Positions 1-7,900 of a DNA stretch of 64,000 nt are shown here, piece by piece (within the stretch, counting starts at the first letter, position 1; each line of letters starts with the position of its first letter). Source of the stretch: Aquilaria yunnanensis (taxonomy: Eukaryota; Streptophyta; Magnoliopsida; Malvales; Thymelaeaceae); NCBI GenBank assembly GCA_039654915.1, contig CM077599.1:29511501-29575500 (forward strand). Direction: 5' to 3'. Below the pieces are notes generated by a model. It saw only the letters and a program-made list of their open reading frames with translations, ran no database searches and was not told the DNA's origin. The position numbers were made by a program, and so were the translations under genes.

Positions 1-827
1 CCAGAACAAAAGATGAAGAAGTACAACAAATAGGACGCGAAAGAGGGATTCCCCTCGTAGGTACTGTGGCTACCGGTCCTCGTCTATCCTATTCTGCCAA
101 AAGGCCCAATTATTATCCTACCAATAGGCCCAATGACTATCCTCCCAATATGCCCAATGATTATCCTTCCAATAGGCCTAATGATTATCCTCCCAATAGG
201 CCCAACAATTATCCTCTCAACAGGCCTAATCAGTTACGGCCACCTGTTCCGACTCCTCCAGTACCCACACGAAGACCAAAAGAAGTTTTTGCACCAATTC
301 CCATGACTTACACTGAGTTGTATCCAAAACTCATAGAAATTCAACTTATCCGTCCAATTCCTACAAATCCATTTGGACCCCAATATCCAACGTGGTATGA
401 CCCCAACATAACTTGCCCATATCATGATGGCGTTCCAGGCCATGGCTTGGAAAATTGCACAGCATTGAAACGTATAGTCCAACAATTAATCGAATCAAAG
501 TGGTTGGACTTTTCCGATGAACCGAACGTCACTCACAATCCATTGCCGCCTCATCAAGAAAAACTAGTCAATATGATAGAAGAACACCGGCTGATGAAAA
601 AGTCAGTCAATGATATCATAACCCCTCTTAAGCATGTATATTCATGCCTTGTGAAAGAAGGGATTATCATGGGAAAGCCTTCTTTTGGACATGAAGAAGT
701 TGAAGATGAGGAATGGTGCAACTTTCATGACAGTAAGAGTCATTCTATCCAAGAATGCTCAGAATTCCGTAAGAATTTGCAAAGACTCATAGACTCATCC
801 CAACTTATCGTTTTTATGATGATGTGA
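1..827 (+). pseudogene. Gag C-terminal part, Ty3/gypsy, partial at the window edge
   Basis: The reading frame is open from base 3; the first ATG (66) is internal, so the true start lies upstream. The protein begins with a basic stretch and a GIPLVG..ATGP motif that also occurs near the end of the gag at 34649-35785. Then comes a repeat of NRPNDYPP-type units (about residues 15-55 counted from base 66) and a proline-rich linker. Two CCHC-like knuckles follow, of the form C-x2-H-x5-H-x4-C (CPYHDGVPGHGLENC) and C-x2-H-x4-H-x4-C. Such knuckles bind RNA in retrotransposon Gag. The frame stops at 825-827. The expected continuation lies in another frame from about 813 to 966, so a small indel probably broke gag here; a programmed shift cannot be excluded. 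Confidence 0.85.
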
Positions 828-966
828 ATGTGATCATTAAAGAACAAGAAGTCAATGCTATACCTATCTCAAAACCTACTCTTAAGCCGTCAAGTCCCGA
901 GGCCATTCCTCTACAAATCAAACAAAACCGAGGTCAAGCTGCTAGGCCCGATGTGATTGGTAATTG
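813..966 (+). pseudogene. Out-of-frame continuation of gag
   Basis: Shifting frame near 813 gives about 50 further codons ending at TGA 964-966, with a Pro/Lys-rich linker of the kind that follows the second gag knuckle in related plant elements. The segment after it (about 950-1160) matches the minus strand of the element at 34390-34560 base by base over long stretches. This confirms that both belong to one family. Confidence 0.55.
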
Positions 967-3550
967 AAAGTGAAGATTTTGAGCTGGAATTACATTGATT
1001 TTGGAAGGGCTCCAAGTCAGATCTGACCTAACAGTCCGCATACATTTTCGAATGACAGGGAATCCTTTGAATAAACTTGTATCTTTGAAAGCTTGCAAAA
1101 GTAATTTAATAGTAAAAATCTCCTAGATTTAGTCCAGAATCTAGGGTGTAGTTTTTGTTAGATGGACACCTGGTATTCTTTCTGGTACAACAAAAAGATG
1201 TAATGCGTGCATTCTACTACTTTCCATTTTTACACTCTTTACCATTATACTATCCATTATTGTCATCACACTTTACTTTTCGACAACCGCTAATTCTTTT
1301 TGTTCTCTAACAAAAAGATGTTGCGTGTGCATTCTACCACTTTTTAATCCCATTATTACTTCTACACATTCTACCAATTTTTACCAAAAATTCAATTATT
1401 ACACCTACACATTCTACCACTTCTTACCAAAAATTCCATTTTTACATCCATCTCTCACTCCTTTCCATTATACTATCCATTATTGCTATCATACTTTGCT
1501 TTCTAAATGATACTACTCGTGGGTGAAAATAAAAAATTAAGGGAAATTTGATAGTAATGATCTTGAAAGTGCTGCCAAATCTAGTAAGAAGGATTTCATA
1601 TGTTGCACCTCAACCCTCAAAAAGAATTCACAGTGATTATCAACATCCTTGCAAGAAGTTTGGGGTTAGCTTCCAAAAAAAAGTTAGCTCTCATATTAAA
1701 TGACTTCAGTGGCCTCCCAATTCTCACAAATGCTCAATAAAAAAAAAATTCTCAGTTTTCCGCAACACAAGTTCCAACAAAGGAAAGAAGTTCATCCCTT
1801 CCATCAAAAGCCATTAAAGGGAAAAATCCAAAACAAAAAAAAGAGACTGAGAGCAAACACAAGCAGCTAAGGCCACTTGAATCATTTCACTTCAAGAAGG
1901 CTATGTTCTCAGTTCTTTGGCAACACAAACTCCGAAAAGAGAAATTCATCCCTTCCATCAAAAGACAACAAGGGAAAATTCAAAGCCAAAAAGGACTGAG
2001 AACAAGCACGAGCAAGCAAGGCCACTTGAGTCATCTCACTTCAAGAGAGTTATCAAGTATGTCATCACCACAGCTCACAAAAAAAAAAGGGAAACAAAAA
2101 AAAAACAAAACAAAACAAAAAAACAAAAACAAAAAAAAAAAGGAAAAAGGGCTCAAACTAGAGCAAAAGAAAAAAAAAATAAAAAAAAGTGAGCTATGGA
2201 TTCTAGACTGAAAACCTGCAAAGGCGGTTTAGAACACAAAAGCAACCCTCAAACCAAGCATGTATAAAGATCACAATAGTTGGGGGGCAACAGATGAGTT
2301 CTAACTTTCTGGAAAGAGTGGCAAATTGAGGTCATCACTATTGAGTTTTTCACCATAATCAAATTTGCTCACGAGTAGTATTAAAAGACCCTTCTTCCAC
2401 ACCACTTAAATTTAACTTTTCTCAAACCGAACATCCTCATTCAATTAAAAGACTATCATTGCGAACCATGTTTCTACCTTATTTAATACTGCTCACGAGT
2501 AGTATTAAAAGACCCTTTTTTCACACCACTCAAACTTAACTTTATTCAGACCTAATATTTACCTCTTAATATCATTCTCATTCAGTTAAAAGACTGCCAC
2601 AAAAAAAAAAAAAACATTCAAACTTAACTTTCCTCACACTTAACATTTACCTCTCGATATCATCCTCATTCAGTTAAAAGGCTATTATTGTGAATCATGT
2701 TTTTACCTTATTGCCTTGCACAGTTTATGTCTTCGAGTTGGAAAGGGAAGAATGGCAGGATATTTTAATTAAAAACAAAGACCGTAAATTACTTTGTCAA
2801 GCTTTGCAAATTGATGAAAGTTTTTCTTTAAGGCCAAACCATTATTCATTAATGTATGTAGACTTAAAAGTGAGGAGATAGCTTGAGTCTTTCTTTAATA
2901 AGATGTGGTTCTTGTAAGAGAAATTTACGATCAAGTGCCATCACAAAGGTCTAGAAATGCTCGACCTTCTATTAAATTAAAGGCGAGATGATACCTTTTA
3001 TCCACATAAATACCATATTCAGGGGAGCAAAGTAGTCTCTACGAAGCGTAAGAGGAGTACTGCCAACAAAGAAGTTCAATAGACAATGGGGCAAGTCTTA
3101 TGGATCAAAACATGAGTTCAAGGAAGAGCAATCATTCAGATTATAACATGGGGATAAGTAAGTGTCGGCACGGTCACAAGAAAAGGGGCAAAGCAGACAT
3201 TGAAAGTAAAGCCTTTGATGGTATCAAATCCATGACAATGGATGAGTACCCGAAAGAGATATAAATTATGAGGCGGGCCAACTTTAAAGAAATTGAGGCC
3301 AAAATTCAAAGAACAAGTCAAAGAAAGAGGATTTTGAAAAGAGTTGGGCTTTTGAGGCAGTGAACAAAAGCTGGAAAGCATAAAGAGATTCAATGATAGT
3401 CCAAGAAGGCAATCACAAAGAAGATCCAGTAAAGCAAAGACATGAAGAACTAGATCCATTAAAAAAAAAAAAAAAAAAACATCAATTCCACATGCTCTGC
3501 ATTCATGCATTTCACATCATGCATGCATGGCTTTTGCATAATAGGAACCA
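967..3550 (+). other. Conserved non-coding spacer of the Ogre/Tat-like element
   Basis: No convincing gene is present. The spacer is homologous, in inverted orientation, to about 32700-34550 inside the second element. Examples are the stretch around 1020-1200 and the stretch around 2690-2860 (counterpart 33235-33390). A unit of about 145 bp is imperfectly duplicated at about 1740-2060, and oligo-A runs occur at 2080-2190 and 3462-3479. Short ORFs here (for example 2690-2881) are frameshifted in the other copy and are not treated as genes. The pol genes would be expected in this region of a complete element. Confidence 0.7.
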
Positions 3551-3679
3551 AATGGGAAGCACATCCACGGCACAGTTTCAGCAGTATAAGCTGAGATCAC
3601 AATGACATCAGCTCTTATCAATCTACCGCCGGATACACAGCTGATATGTTGGACCCAGCCCCATCAGCAATTCAAGGAT

Positions 3680-3940
3680 AAAGTAGACAATATTGTCAAA
3701 AGCTTAGTATTCGATTCAATAGTCGAGGCTACACCTGGATGGACAGAATTGACGTCAGCTTAGCGGTATCCAAGATAAGAAATAGCTATGGTCAAAGATA
3801 AGCGCGGATATCGAGAAATATTGTCGTCGAAAGCAGACAATGGATTCAATAATCAAGGACTGGATCAATGTCATGCCTGATGAGACATCAAAGATAAGAA
3901 ATATCTATGATACCAAAATAAAGTAGGATCCACTTTTCCG
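3680..3940 (+). promoter_or_regulatory. Duplicated upstream module before the first NABP gene
   Basis: Two imperfect copies of a unit of about 125 bp lie in tandem (start near 3685 and near 3812). They share an ATTGTC..AAAGC block, a GATTCAATA.TC block and a GATAAGAAAT block. The first copy contains the palindrome TGACGTCA at about 3751-3758, the core bound by plant bZIP factors, and both copies contain GATAAG motifs. I see no clear TATA box before the ATG at 4045, so the transcription start is unknown. The promoter role is inferred from position and motif content. Confidence 0.4.
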
Positions 3941-4044
3941 GTTAAACAGCGGATACGGTACTCCGTGACTCTCAAGTCGGTTCTCTCAGTTGCCCATAAT
4001 AACTGATTCCTTCACCCCTTCTTTCTTTTACTTCCTCCTAGAAA

Positions 4045-4593
4045 ATGGATCCTACTTCTTCCGCCTTGCGAAAGTATTTCCCTTCTCTCCCAATGAACAT
4101 CCTAAAAAAGATCTACCGAGTTCGCTGTGAACGATTAAGAGCTCTGATACACAAAGGAATACCTGAAGATGTACGGTGGTTAATCGAAGCCAAGGTTCGT
4201 CTGGCAGGTGAAATCCCAGAGACATTTGCATCTTACATGCCTGGTGTAGGCAAAAGCTCTTTTGCCAAAAAGCGAAGAGCGAAAAGGTTACAAGTCTGCC
4301 ATAAATGTGGACGGTGGACTTGTAATACTAAATGTCGTTCTTTAGGGATGATCTCTGATAATCGAGAAGATAAAATACGATTCATTAAGAATGGCCTGAG
4401 TAAGGACTCGTTGGATGATATCCAATTGACTCTTGAGACCCATTCTTGTGGATCCGTGCAACGTGAACTTCTTGGTTTATGGAGCATTTTTCATGAAGAA
4501 CGAAACCGTTACAGTCTCGGGAATCTGACTGTAAATGACCCTGTTTGCCAGCTTGTAAGAAAACTGGATGGGAAGCAAATCCTCGACTCATAA
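4045..4593 (+). CDS. NABP-like cysteine-rich zinc-finger protein, copy 1 (virus-derived)
   Basis: This intact 182-codon ORF resembles the nucleic-acid-binding protein family of carlaviruses, mandariviruses and allexiviruses (Pfam Viral_NABP). In those viruses it is a small basic zinc-finger protein that binds RNA and in several cases suppresses RNA silencing or affects host transcription. Seen here: an N-terminal helix-like region with a conserved KYFPSLP motif (10-16), a basic cluster KKRRAKRL (75-82), then a four-cysteine finger C85-x2-C88-x4-C93-x3-C97. A conserved C-terminal block around NDPVCQ (about 164-169) follows. The ATG follows a pyrimidine-rich leader shared with the other copies. 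The whole ORF is in one exon. It lies inside a retrotransposon, 289 bp before the second copy. The family call rests on the basic-cluster-plus-finger pattern and its spacing; a profile search would settle it. Expression is not shown. Confidence 0.75.
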   Translation: MDPTSSALRKYFPSLPMNILKKIYRVRCERLRALIHKGIPEDVRWLIEAKVRLAGEIPETFASYMPGVGKSSFAKKRRAKRLQVCHKCGRWTCNTKCRSLGMISDNREDKIRFIKNGLSKDSLDDIQLTLETHSCGSVQRELLGLWSIFHEERNRYSLGNLTVNDPVCQLVRKLDGKQILDS

Positions 4594-4755
4594 AGGCCGT
4601 TAATGCCGTTACTAGATGTAAAGCCAGTGGAAGATGTGAGTCACAGTCACAATTACTGTACATACAGTTTTTTATATTTGGAAAAGTTTGCATTTTCTTT
4701 TGACAGATGTACATGCTCCCCTAAGTGTAATCGACACGTTATCCCTTTTCATCAC

Positions 4756-4782
4756 TATAAATGCGTGTTCTTCCTTCTGATT
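4756..4782 (+). promoter_or_regulatory. TATA box and probable start region of NABP copy 2
   Basis: TATAAATG begins at 4756 inside a TTTTCATCACTATAAATG context. Nearly the same context precedes copy 3 (5582) and LOG (6678). The leader from about 4775 (ending ..GATTAAGCAGCGGATA..) is shared with the leaders of copy 1 and of both NABP copies in the Athila-like elements. Homology therefore starts about 20-25 bp after the TATA box, close to where a transcript would begin. Confidence 0.55.
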
Positions 4783-4882
4783 AAGCAGCGGATAAGATAC
4801 CTCGTGACTTCTAAAGTCGGTTATTCCAGTCTCCTACAATAACTGATTCATTTCCCTCTTCTCTCAAATTCTTCTCTCATCA

Positions 4883-5431
4883 ATGGATTCTACTCTTTCT
4901 GCACTACGAAAATACTTTCCTTCCCTTCCAATAAAAGTCCTTAAAAAGATCTACCTTGCTAGATGTGAAAGAATCAGAGTTTTTACACGCAAAGGCATTC
5001 CCGATAATGTGCAGTGGATAATTGAAGCTAAGGTCCGTTTGGCAGGTGAAGTTCCAGATGCATTTATGCCCCGCATGCCCGGTTTAGGTAAAAGCCGTTA
5101 TGCCAAAAGGCGAAGAGCAAAGAGACTAGGCGTGTGTTATAAATGTGGGCGATGGAATTGTATTACTAAATGTCGCTCTTTAGGATACATCTCCATAAAT
5201 CGTGAAGATAAAAGAAAATTCATTAAGAATGGCCTGCGTAAGGAATCTCTGGAAGATATCCGAGAGACTCTTGAAAGGCATTCTTGTGGAAAAGTGCAAG
5301 GTGAAATTATCGGTTTATGGAGGACTTACCATAAAGAACGAAACCGTTACAGTCTTGGGAATGTGACTTTAAACGATCCTGTTTGTCAGTTTGTAAGAAA
5401 ACTGGATGGGAAGCAAATCCCCGACTTATAG
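4883..5431 (+). CDS. NABP-like cysteine-rich zinc-finger protein, copy 2 (virus-derived)
   Basis: The second copy is also exactly 182 codons and aligns with copy 1 without gaps. By eye roughly 70 percent of residues are identical. The basic cluster (KRRRAKRL, 75-82) and all four finger cysteines (85, 88, 93, 97) are retained, as is the NDPVCQFVRKLDGKQI block near the C-terminus. Substitutions are spread over the protein and many are conservative, as expected if the protein was maintained for some time. The gene has its own TATA box 127 bp upstream of the ATG and a pyrimidine-rich leader with CAATGG at the start. An RNA-binding or silencing-suppressor role is known for the viral family and only inferred here. 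Confidence 0.75.
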   Translation: MDSTLSALRKYFPSLPIKVLKKIYLARCERIRVFTRKGIPDNVQWIIEAKVRLAGEVPDAFMPRMPGLGKSRYAKRRRAKRLGVCYKCGRWNCITKCRSLGYISINREDKRKFIKNGLRKESLEDIRETLERHSCGKVQGEIIGLWRTYHKERNRYSLGNVTLNDPVCQFVRKLDGKQIPDL

Positions 5432-5581
5432 AAGGCATTAAAGCCATTACTGGACATAAATCAGGGGAAGATGAGAGCCACAGTCATGATTGCTGTACAT
5501 ATAAGCTGTCATTTGTCTTTTCTTTTGACAATAATGTACTTGCTTCTGCAAGTGTAATTAACGCATTATCCCTTTCATCAC

Positions 5582-5589
5582 TATAAATA
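5582..5589 (+). promoter_or_regulatory. TATA box of NABP copy 3
   Basis: TATAAATA lies 74 bp before the ATG at 5656, in the context CCTTTCATCACTATAAATAT. The upstream spacer (about 5480-5580) has one copy of the module that is repeated before LOG, including CTGTACAT and ACAATAATGTAC blocks. Confidence 0.55.
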
Positions 5590-5655
5590 TATGTTAGTTA
5601 TTTCCGTTTCCTACAATCAATAATTTCTTTCTTCTCTTAAATACCTCCTTCATCA

Positions 5656-6204
5656 ATGGAGTCTTCTCTTTCCACCCTACGAAAGTATTTTCCTTCCTTC
5701 CCAATAAATGTTCTTAAAAAGATTTATCAAGCTAGATGTGAACGATTCAGAGTATTTGTGCACAAAGGCATTCCTGATAATGTGCGGTGGCTAATCGAAG
5801 CTAAGGTTCGTTCAGCTGGTGAAGTTCCAGAAGCGTTCTTTCCCCGTATGCCCGGCTTTGGTAAAAGCGCTTATGCCAAAAAAAGAAGAGCAAAGAGGCT
5901 AGGCGTTTGTCATAATTGTGGATGGTGGATTTGCGGCAATAAATGTCGTTCTCCAGGAGTGATCACCAGAAATCGTAATGATAGAATAAGATTCATTAAG
6001 AATGGCTTGCGTAAGGAATCTCTAGAAGATATTCGAGAGGTTCTTGAAGCGCATTCTTGCGGAATAGTGCAATTTGAGGTTGTTGGATTATGGATAATTT
6101 TCCAAAAAGAACGAGATCGTTACAGTCTTGGGAATCTGACCCTAAACGACCCTGTTTGCCAGTTTGTGAGAAAGCTAGATGAGATGCAAATCACCGATTC
6201 ATAG
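5656..6204 (+). CDS. NABP-like cysteine-rich zinc-finger protein, copy 3 (virus-derived)
   Basis: The third intact 182-codon copy is collinear with the other two. The four cysteines (85, 88, 93, 97) and the basic cluster (KKRRAKRL) are kept, while residues between the cysteines differ most (CHNCGWWICGNKC). The protein is closer to copy 2 than to copy 1 over its N-terminal half, which suggests successive tandem duplication. The stop (6202-6204) is followed by a tail related to the sequence after the stops of the other copies, so the duplicated unit includes gene and spacer. Nothing in the reading frame is broken. Confidence 0.75.
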   Translation: MESSLSTLRKYFPSFPINVLKKIYQARCERFRVFVHKGIPDNVRWLIEAKVRSAGEVPEAFFPRMPGFGKSAYAKKRRAKRLGVCHNCGWWICGNKCRSPGVITRNRNDRIRFIKNGLRKESLEDIREVLEAHSCGIVQFEVVGLWIIFQKERDRYSLGNLTLNDPVCQFVRKLDEMQITDS

Positions 6205-6256
6205 AAAGCATTAAAGCCATTACTGGACGCAAAGCCAGTGGAAGACGAGGATCAAA

Positions 6257-6640
6257 GTCACGATTACTGTACGTGCTAGCTGTCGCTTTTGAAATTTTCC
6301 TCCCCTTTCGGCGATAATGTATCCACTCCTGACATGAGCCATAGTCACGATACTGTACATGCTAGCTGTCGCTTTTGAAATTTTCCTTCTCCTTTGGCAA
6401 TAATGTACCCACTCCTGACATGAGATACAGTTATGATTACTGTATATAGCTGCCACTTTTTAAAATTTTCCTTCTCTTCCAACAATCACGTACCTACTCC
6501 TGACATAAGCTACAGTAGTGACTACTGTACATGCTAGCAGCTATTTTGAAAATTTTCCTCCTCTTTTAACGATAGTGTACCCATACCTGACCAGAGTCAT
6601 ACTCGTGACTACTGTGAATAGCTGGCAATAATGTATCTAT
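6257..6640 (+). repeat. Amplified 86-bp upstream module before LOG
   Basis: Four full copies start at about 6257, 6344, 6430 and 6515 (spacing 85-87 bp), and a partial fifth starts near 6603. Each contains ACTGTAC(A/G)TGCTAGC-like, AAATTTTCCT and ATAATGTA(C/T)CCACTCCTGACAT-like blocks, with drift. Single related copies lie in the spacers before NABP copies 2 and 3. This is an upstream promoter module, tandemly amplified only in front of LOG, so an enhancer-like effect is possible but not shown. Confidence 0.7.
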
Positions 6641-6677
6641 TCTTGAAAATAAAATTATTACTTTATCTTTTCATCTC

Positions 6678-6685
6678 TATAAATA
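6678..6685 (+). promoter_or_regulatory. TATA box of LOG
   Basis: TATAAATA in the context TTCATCTCTATAAATATATC is nearly the same as the TATA region of NABP copy 3. A start about 30 bp downstream would fall near 6708, just before the ATG at 6718. This argues for 6718 as the initiator rather than the in-frame ATG at 6631, which lies upstream of the TATA box. Confidence 0.6.
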
Positions 6686-6717
6686 TATCATCTTTTCTCA
6701 CAAGGGTAAGGATAGGA

Positions 6718-7347
6718 ATGGAGAAAACCCGAACTCGTAAATCCCGAAGTATTTGTGTATTTTCTGGGGCTTTTCCTGGAAAAGATGAAGAGTATTTAAA
6801 AGCAGCCAACCATTTGCGTAGAGTATTAGCTGAGCGAAAAATACATTTAGTTTATGGAGGAGGTAGTGTCGGATTAATGGGAGGTGTAGCATCAGCAGCA
6901 TCTCTAGGAGGAAGTCAAGTTCTGGGCATTATCCCTGGACCTCTGAAATTTATTTTTGGGGGCACGATTGGAGAAGAATTAGTGGTTAAAAATTTGCAAG
7001 AGCGTGTGTTACAAATGCTTTTAAATGCTGATGTTTTTATCGCTCTACCAGGTGGTTTTGGCACATTGGGAGAAGTCTTTCAAATTGCTTCCATGGCCCA
7101 ACTTAATTTGCATAAGAAACCCATTGGGCTTTTAAATGTTAACAATTTCTTTACAGGTCTGATAGCTTTTATGGATTATGCTATGCAGAAGAATTTCATA
7201 TCAAGAGTGGCACGGCGAATCATAATATCCGCAACAACTGCTGAAGAATTGCTAGATAAAATACAAGCTTTTGTTCCTGAACCAGATCCAGCAATGATTC
7301 AGATAGACTGGACACGACAGTCTTTCCCGACCAGTTCACTCCCATAA
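6718..7347 (+). CDS. LOG: LOG-type cytokinin riboside 5'-monophosphate phosphoribohydrolase, divergent and intronless
   Basis: The 209-residue product belongs to the LOG (formerly lysine decarboxylase-like) family, which releases active cytokinin base from its riboside monophosphate in the cytosol or nucleus. Seen here: the Rossmann-like start ICVFSGAFPGK (12-22), LVYGGGSVGLMGGVA (44-58), a retained catalytic-type Arg at 96, and the signature PGGFGTLGE (111-119) with the catalytic Glu at 119. KKPIGLLNVNNFF (133-145) follows. Length fits plant LOGs (about 200-230). It is divergent: PGGxGTLGE replaces the usual plant PGGYGTLEE, and the 72-100 segment is atypical. Known plant LOG genes contain several introns, and this copy has none, so a retrocopy or other RNA-based capture is likely. 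The start is chosen from the TATA position. It sits in retrotransposon DNA with an NABP-type promoter. Enzyme activity is inferred from motifs only. Confidence 0.88.
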   Translation: MEKTRTRKSRSICVFSGAFPGKDEEYLKAANHLRRVLAERKIHLVYGGGSVGLMGGVASAASLGGSQVLGIIPGPLKFIFGGTIGEELVVKNLQERVLQMLLNADVFIALPGGFGTLGEVFQIASMAQLNLHKKPIGLLNVNNFFTGLIAFMDYAMQKNFISRVARRIIISATTAEELLDKIQAFVPEPDPAMIQIDWTRQSFPTSSLP

Positions 7348-7364
7348 TGGTCCTCTACTCACCC

Positions 7365-7610
7365 TGTTGAAGTATTGTGGAAGAAAGAAGCGATCTGATC
7401 CGTTTTTCTTGTCCTTTAGTTTTATTATCAGCATTTTCTTTCGCGTTTCAGTTTTTCTTTTTAGGGAATTTCTTTTTTCATAATATAGCTTCGTCCATGC
7501 TGATATTAAAACCATAGGACAACGCCTTTAGGATGGAATGGCTGAGTAAAGAGTAATTTTTATTACTCTTGAGACGCATCCTATTAGGTCTACTAGGCAT
7601 AACATTTTGC
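7365..7610 (+). mobile_element. Fragment of Athila-like 3' untranslated region
   Basis: Several blocks match the minus strand downstream of the NABP pseudogenes in the Athila-like elements. They include TTATTATCAGCATTTTCTTT, a GCTGATATTAAAACCAT block and a long match around TTACTCTTGAGACGCATCCTA followed by GGCATAACATT. The counterpart runs at about 16246-16610 and again near 26190-26520. After about 7610 the similarity stops. The fragment is foreign to the Ogre-like element and marks the 3' side of the cargo. Confidence 0.7.
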
Positions 7611-7900
7611 GGTAGTTAAGCTTTAACCTTATTTGGATGACATATCTTACAAGGGAATCTATATTTACTGAAGAAAATATTAGATGAACCTTGAATATTG
7701 ATTCCAAACATCCGTTTCCTTTACATAATTTGTCAGGGTTATTGTCATCATTAAGATTCACTCGTTTTATCGAAGCCTAATTCTTTGCGCTCGCCTATTA
7801 TGAAAATTCACACTTTCAAAGAAAATTATTCCTATTTCAATTGCTTTCATATAAATTTCGCTCGAGGTCCTAAGGAAAGCTTCTTAGCCTCAAAATCAAT
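7611..7900 (+). other. Cargo/element junction, no gene
   Basis: No coding signal is seen. From about 7800 the sequence resumes similarity to the second Ogre-like element (GAAAATTCACACTTT.. here, counterpart on the minus strand near 32000), so the right border of the cargo lies between about 7610 and 7800. Confidence 0.5.

Noticed and set aside
805..830. Programmed frameshift at the gag end (GTTTTTATG)
   Set aside because: The sequence does not fit the standard slippery heptamer XXXYYYZ and the downstream frame is short; a simple indel is more likely.
4233..4714. Minus-strand frames across NABP copy 1
   Set aside because: They are antisense shadows; the plus-strand frame is conserved in five copies and the shadows are not.
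6631..6717. Earlier in-frame ATG giving LOG a hydrophobic N-terminus (MYLFLKIKLLLYLF)
   Set aside because: The TATA box at 6678 lies inside that extension, so transcripts should start after it; LOG proteins have no signal peptide.
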